A stretch of 64,000 bases of DNA, taken from NCBI GenBank assembly GCA_018269075.1, contig JAFDVJ010000012.1:129187-193186 (forward strand), read 5' to 3'. The DNA comes from Acidobacteriota bacterium (GTDB lineage Bacteria; Acidobacteriota; Blastocatellia; Pyrinomonadales; Pyrinomonadaceae). Under the pieces are notes generated by a model. It saw only the letters and a program-made list of their open reading frames with translations. It was not told where the DNA came from and searched no databases. Of this stretch, positions 59,651 through 64,000 are shown one piece after another (positions within the stretch are counted from its first letter, which is position 1; each line of letters begins with the position of its first letter). The position numbers and the translations under genes are program-made.

Positions 59651-62365
59651 TCACGGTAAAAACCGGTTTAGCACGAGATCGTTTCCGCCGGTCGAGACGG
59701 AAATCGTCCCGCGCTCGCCGGTCGTCAGAATTTTCGCGCCGGCCGCCTGCCAGCGCTCGACGATTTCCCGGTGCGGATGTCCGAACTGCGACGTCCGGCC
59801 GACCGACACGATCGCGTAGACGGCCCGCGTCGCGGCGACGAAATCGGCCGTCGAAGACGTCCGCGAACCGTGATGCGCGACCTTGACGACGTCGGCCCGC
59901 AGAAAATCCGGATTCGCCAGCAAAAGCCGCTCGGTTCCCTTTTCGATATCGCCCGTCAGCAGAAATCTCTTCGCCCCGAAAAGAACCCGCAGAACGACCG
60001 AATGATCGTTGTCCGCATCGGCGGTCGCCGAATCGTCGGCTTCGGGATACAAGACCTCGACGCGCGCCGCGCCGAAATCGAGGACGTCGCCGCGTTTGAC
60101 GACGACCGCTTCGATCCGACGGCGTCGCAGGACTTCGGCGAGCGCGGCGAAATCGGCGTCCGTCTCCGGCGTCCGGCCGAAAAAGGCGGCGCGTACCCGA
60201 AAATTCTTCGCGACGTCCGTCAGGCCCTGAATATGATCGGCGTCGGCGTGCGTCGCGAGGAGGTAGTCGATCCGCGAATAGCCTTTTTCCCAGAGAAACC
60301 GCGAGACGACCGTTTCGCCGATCGTCGCCGCGTCGGGCTCGAACAATTCCGGCTCCGCGCCGTCGCGTTGGACGTACTGCCGGCCGTAATTCGGCCGCCC
60401 GCCGCCGTCGACGAGCAGCGTTTCGCCGTTCGGAAACGTCACGAGCGCGGCGTCGCCCTGCCCGACGTCGAGAAAATCGATATGCAGCCGCCCATCCGGC
60501 GCGGGCGCGCTGAACGGGTGAAAGACGACGAGCGCGGCCAGCAGCAGAAACGCCGCCGCCGCGCCGCGAACCCGGAATTTCCGGCTTTTGTGATCGAGAT
60601 CGAACGGTCGCCAGCGGTTGACGGCGATCGTCAGAATCAGGACCGCCGCGAAATACAGCACGTAAATCGACCGCCACGGGCCGGTGTAGGCCGGCACGCG
60701 AAAGCCCGCCAGGTCGTTTTCGACGAAAACGCGCGGCACCGCGAGCAGCAGCCAGTTGAGCGCCTCGGTCAGTTTGACGAGCGGCAGCGCCGCCTGTTCG
60801 CTGACCGCGGCGAGGGCGAGCGCGATGACGGCCGCGAAGCTTTCGAGCGCGATGAAAAAGCCGACCCACAGATTGAGCAGGACCGAGGCGATCGAAACGC
60901 GGTGAAAGAACAGCACGCCGAGCGGCAAAAGCCAGGCCTGAACGATCAGCGAAACGAGAATTCCCTCGAAAAGATACCGGACGACGCCCTGCCCGCCCCG
61001 CGCTTCGAGAATTTTCAGATACGGCGATTTGAACAGGTTCGCCGACCAGATCTGGCGGCCGGATTCGATCCGCCACGCGGCCTCGCGCCAGTAAAGCATC
61101 TCGCAGAATCTCTTCAGCGGAACCGGCACGTTCGGCGGGAAGGGCGTCTCGGCCGACGGCTGCCATTCGCCGATCGCGCGCAGCTTTTCGACGAGCGGAA
61201 AAGCGCCGGCGACGATCGCCAGCACGCTCAGCAGGGTCAGTTGAAACGACTGCGAAAAAAGATCTTCGGGCCGCCAGACGAGCAGGAGCAGCGAGCAGAG
61301 CCCGACCGCATTGAGAAGCGACGCGCGGCGGTAAACGACCTGCGAAAACAGCACGCCGGTGAACATTATTGCCGCCCGGACGACCGGCACTTCGGCCCCG
61401 ACGGCGATCGAATAGGCCCATAAAAACCCGGCCGCGACGACGAACTGCCAGAACCTTCGACGCGTAAAAACCCGCACAAGCAGCAGCGCCAGACCGCCGA
61501 TAAACGTGATGTGGAGGCCCGAGATGACGAGCACGTGAAAAGTGCCGTCGTCGCGAAAAAGCTCGGCCGTCGGCTTGTCGAGAAAATATTTGTCGCCGAG
61601 CAGCGACGCGATCATAATGCCGGCCGTCGCGACGCCGAATCTTGAGCGAAAACCGTCGATCAGCGTTTTGCGCCAGTCGGAAAGCAGGCGGACCGGCGAA
61701 AAGCCGCGCGGGTCGGCGAGCTTTTCGACGTTCGCCGGACTTTTGACGACCGCCGTCGCGTCGATGCCCTGTCCGTCGAGCAGCTCTTTTTTCGAGACGA
61801 CGCCCGGATTGAGAAAGGCGTCTTCGCGCCGGAGACCGCAGGCGACGCGGATCCGGGCGCCGCCGCGCAGCTCGAGATTCCGGAATTCGTCGGCGGTCGG
61901 CTCGCTCGAAAGCTCGGCGAACAGCCGGACCGTGCCCGAGACTTTCCGCTCGACGCCGCCGGCAGTCAGTTTTTCGGCGTCCAGCAAGAGAAAAAAGCCG
62001 CCGGCGGCGCTTTCCGTTTCGCCGCGGACGACGCCTTCGACCTCGACCGGCTCGCCGGATTTGAGGCGGTTTTCATCGTAGATCCGTCTGATCCGGTCGT
62101 CCCGAACGGGCTGATTTCCGGTCTGAAAGCAGAACGTGCCGGCCGCGAAAAAGGCGAGCAGCAAAAACAGCGGGGCGGATTTTTTCCGGATGAAGACGAG
62201 CGCCGAAGCGGCGCCGAGCGCGGAAACCGCCGGCGCGATCCGCCAGTCGGTCGGAAGCTGCGCGCCGGCCACAACGCCGGCCGCAAAGGCGGCCGCCAGC
62301 CAGAAAAGCGGGTGGAGCGAAATTGTCGGGGAAGCGCTTTCCCCGCGTGAGGTTCGTTTGTCCAT
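59651..62365 (-). CDS. comEC: DNA internalisation competence protein ComEC/Rec2
   Basis: 904 aa. Hydrophobic N-terminal segments, a DUF4131-like soluble domain, the ComEC membrane domain (about 220-560; FHVLVISGLHITFIGGLALL) and a C-terminal metallo-beta-lactamase domain (about 635-904) with HADADH (LLATHADADHIQGLT) and VDVGQGDA-like FLDVGQGDAALVTF. The metal-binding motif is intact, so it may be active as a nuclease in DNA uptake. No other competence genes in the window. Confidence 0.95.
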   Translation of the reverse strand: MDKRTSRGESASPTISLHPLFWLAAAFAAGVVAGAQLPTDWRIAPAVSALGAASALVFIRKKSAPLFLLLAFFAAGTFCFQTGNQPVRDDRIRRIYDENRLKSGEPVEVEGVVRGETESAAGGFFLLLDAEKLTAGGVERKVSGTVRLFAELSSEPTADEFRNLELRGGARIRVACGLRREDAFLNPGVVSKKELLDGQGIDATAVVKSPANVEKLADPRGFSPVRLLSDWRKTLIDGFRSRFGVATAGIMIASLLGDKYFLDKPTAELFRDDGTFHVLVISGLHITFIGGLALLLVRVFTRRRFWQFVVAAGFLWAYSIAVGAEVPVVRAAIMFTGVLFSQVVYRRASLLNAVGLCSLLLLVWRPEDLFSQSFQLTLLSVLAIVAGAFPLVEKLRAIGEWQPSAETPFPPNVPVPLKRFCEMLYWREAAWRIESGRQIWSANLFKSPYLKILEARGGQGVVRYLFEGILVSLIVQAWLLPLGVLFFHRVSIASVLLNLWVGFFIALESFAAVIALALAAVSEQAALPLVKLTEALNWLLLAVPRVFVENDLAGFRVPAYTGPWRSIYVLYFAAVLILTIAVNRWRPFDLDHKSRKFRVRGAAAAFLLLAALVVFHPFSAPAPDGRLHIDFLDVGQGDAALVTFPNGETLLVDGGGRPNYGRQYVQRDGAEPELFEPDAATIGETVVSRFLWEKGYSRIDYLLATHADADHIQGLTDVAKNFRVRAAFFGRTPETDADFAALAEVLRRRRIEAVVVKRGDVLDFGAARVEVLYPEADDSATADADNDHSVVLRVLFGAKRFLLTGDIEKGTERLLLANPDFLRADVVKVAHHGSRTSSTADFVAATRAVYAIVSVGRTSQFGHPHREIVERWQAAGAKILTTGERGTISVSTGGNDLVLNRFLP

Positions 62366-62742
62366 AGCAGATATTTTTGGTGAAGTTTCTTCTGCCTTGA
62401 TTTTTTATTTTTCGGAACCGACGGCCGTCGAAACCGGCCGCATTCCGATCGCGCGGGCCGGCGTTTCAGGCGTCGGAATTTTACCGGTAATCAGCGTTTT
62501 CGGAGCGTTTCCGGATCGATTTTGACGGCGGTGCGGCCGTTTTTTCGACTTTTTCAGCGGTAAAATTCGCCTTTTAAGGTTTCGTCCCGTGATCAGCGAA
62601 CAAAAAGTCCTCGATCACTAAAGCTAATGGATTAATAAGCAAACGATAAATGTTGAAATAACGTGAGTTAATAATCCTCTTTCGATTTTGCATTAATTAT
62701 GTGCAAAATGCTAAAAGTTCATTAAATTGCAACATTTAGCTA
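62366..62742. other. Divergent-side spacer with AT-rich segment
   Basis: No gene. 62366-62580 is of average GC; 62600-62740 is strongly AT-rich with many ATTAAT/TTAATA words, next to the DnaA-box cluster. This is the spacer between comEC (minus) and ftsK (minus). Confidence 0.75.
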
Positions 62743-62801
62743 TGTGGAAAAGCAGTTTTCCACAGGTTTTTCCACCGTTTTCTGTGGAAAACTGTGGAAA
62801 A
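62743..62801. other. Cluster of five DnaA-box-like sites
   Basis: Sites: TGTGGAAAA 62743-62751, TTTTCCACA 62756-62764, TTTTCCACC 62768-62776, TGTGGAAAA 62783-62791 and 62793-62801. Four match TTTTCCACA exactly, allowed by the general consensus TTWTNCACA; one differs at the last base. Spacing of 10 and 12 bp places neighbours on the same helix face. An AT-rich stretch adjoins. Could be an origin of replication or a DnaA-titration/regulation site. Confidence 0.7.
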
Positions 62802-62812
62802 CTTTCGAGCCG

Positions 62813-64000
62813 TCAGTTGTTCATTTCTTCCATCTCCTGCAAATCCTCGTAAGCCTTTTGCAGAATGGGCCGCGCGCGCGTGCTGCCGTCCATTTCGCCG
62901 ATGTAGCCCTCGCGAACCATCGCGTCGAGAATGGCGGCGGCGCGGCCGTATCCGATCCGCAGATGACGCTGCAAAAGCGAGGTCGAGGCGCGCTTGGCGC
63001 TGACGACGCTGCGGACGGCGTCCCAGAAAAGCGGATCCTTACGGCCCGGCAGATCGCCCGAATCGTCGAGTTCTTCCTCGGTCTTCGTGATCGTCGTGTC
63101 GTATTCGGGATTGCCCTGCGATTTGATGTGCTCGACGATCTTGTGAATCTCTTTTTCGTCGACGAACGCGCCGTGGACGCGGATCAGGTTCGACGTCGCC
63201 GGCGGCAGAAACAGCATATCGCCCTTGCCGAGCAGGCTTTCCGCGCCGTTCGAATCGATGATCGTCCGCGAGTCGACCTTCGACGAAACGCGGAACGAGA
63301 TGCGCGACGGGAAATTCGCCTTGATCAGGCCGGTGATGACGTCGACCGACGGCCGCTGCGTCGCGAGCACGAGGTGAATGCCGACGGCGCGCGCCATCTG
63401 CGCGAGCCGCGTGATCGATTCCTCGACCTCCTTGCCGGCGATCATCATCAGATCGGCGAGTTCGTCGATGATGATCACGATGTACGGCAGCTTTTTCCAC
63501 GGCTCGCCGTTGTCATCGAACTGTTCGACCTCGTTGCGGCGCTTGACCTCGGCGTTGTAGCCGTCGATGTTGCGGACGCCCCAGCCGGCGAGATCGCGGT
63601 AGCGGAGCTCCATCTGCGAGACCGCCCATTTGAGCGCGACCGACGCCCGTTTCGGGTCCTTGATGATCGGCGTCGCGAGATGCGGAATATCGGCGTAAAT
63701 CCCGAGCTCGACCTGTTTCGGGTCGACCATGATGAACTTCACCTCGTCGGGCTTCGCCTTGTAAAGAACCGAGATGATGAGCGAGTTGACGCCGACCGAT
63801 TTGCCGGTGCCGGTCGCGCCGGCGATCAATAAATGCGGCATCTTCGTCAGATCGGCGACGTAGTTCAGCCCGTCGATGCTCTTGCCGAGCGCGATCGTCA
63901 GGAGCGACGGCGATTCCTTGAACTTCTTCGATTCGACGACCTCGCGCAGGTGAATGACCTCGCGCTCGCGGTTCGGGACCTCGATGCCGACGAAGGCCTT
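62813..64000 (-). CDS. ftsK: DNA translocase FtsK (3' part, cut by window end)
   Basis: The last 396 codons of an FtsK/SpoIIIE translocase; the front runs off the window. Walker A GATGTGKSVGVNS and Walker B IVIIIDELADLMM are present, with the gamma winged-helix domain at the end (DPLFWDAVRSVVSAKRASTS, LQRHLRIGYGRAAAILDAM). It pumps DNA through the septum and sets off XerCD recombination at dif. The stop codon is 12 bp from the DnaA-box cluster. Confidence 0.96.
   Translation of the reverse strand, partial: KAFVGIEVPNREREVIHLREVVESKKFKESPSLLTIALGKSIDGLNYVADLTKMPHLLIAGATGTGKSVGVNSLIISVLYKAKPDEVKFIMVDPKQVELGIYADIPHLATPIIKDPKRASVALKWAVSQMELRYRDLAGWGVRNIDGYNAEVKRRNEVEQFDDNGEPWKKLPYIVIIIDELADLMMIAGKEVEESITRLAQMARAVGIHLVLATQRPSVDVITGLIKANFPSRISFRVSSKVDSRTIIDSNGAESLLGKGDMLFLPPATSNLIRVHGAFVDEKEIHKIVEHIKSQGNPEYDTTITKTEEELDDSGDLPGRKDPLFWDAVRSVVSAKRASTSLLQRHLRIGYGRAAAILDAMVREGYIGEMDGSTRARPILQKAYEDLQEMEEMNN

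Overview
The window reads as chromosome of an Acidobacteriota bacterium, most likely class Blastocatellia (Pyrinomonadaceae-like). This is inferred from gene content, not from a marker-gene tree. The signs are GC-rich coding sequence, ECF sigma factor plus TPR Ser/Thr kinase pairs, secreted von Willebrand A proteins of the acidobacterial type, TPR-CHAT proteins, delta-60/FG-GAP secreted proteins and many signal peptides and lipoboxes. No rRNA, tRNA or CRISPR array was seen.

Layout. 1-8 kb: an ECF sigma/anti-sigma pair, secreted proteins, trmL, a BON protein, and a second ECF sigma with a TPR Ser/Thr kinase. 8-13 kb: a secreted fibre with an S74 chaperone domain, an array of palindromic 20/21-bp units, and typA. 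13.5-18 kb: a six-PAS hybrid histidine kinase. 18-31 kb: a minus-strand envelope-signalling cluster: lipoproteins, two delta-60/FG-GAP paralogues, anti-sigma factor, ECF sigma factor and a secreted TPR-CHAT protein. Five copies of one promoter-like motif precede four of its transcription units. 31-47 kb: VWFA proteins, endonuclease V, an M15-like peptidase, P4 phosphatase, S9 peptidase, LD-carboxypeptidase, two sugar-nucleotide epimerases and a dienelactone hydrolase. 47-55 kb: accessory DNA with inverted-repeat elements, gene debris and an AT-rich island carrying phzF between 58-bp direct repeats. 55-64 kb: SH3-type lipoprotein and M61-like peptidase pair, purH, comEC, a cluster of DnaA-box-like sites and the 3' part of ftsK.

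Two things stand out. First, the 20-28 kb region looks like one regulon: the motif TGAAATGTTTTT-N11-CAC lies 23 or 39 nt before the anti-sigma gene, both delta-60 genes and a small membrane protein/lipoprotein operon, next to an ECF sigma gene and a secreted caspase-like CHAT protein that could act on the anti-sigma factor. Second, intergenic DNA is full of short tandem repeats with a 7-bp unit (several unrelated unit sequences). They are mostly arranged as facing inverted arrays between genes, sometimes supplying stop codons or invading coding sequence, alongside MITE-like palindromic elements, two of them flanked by 9-10-bp target duplications.
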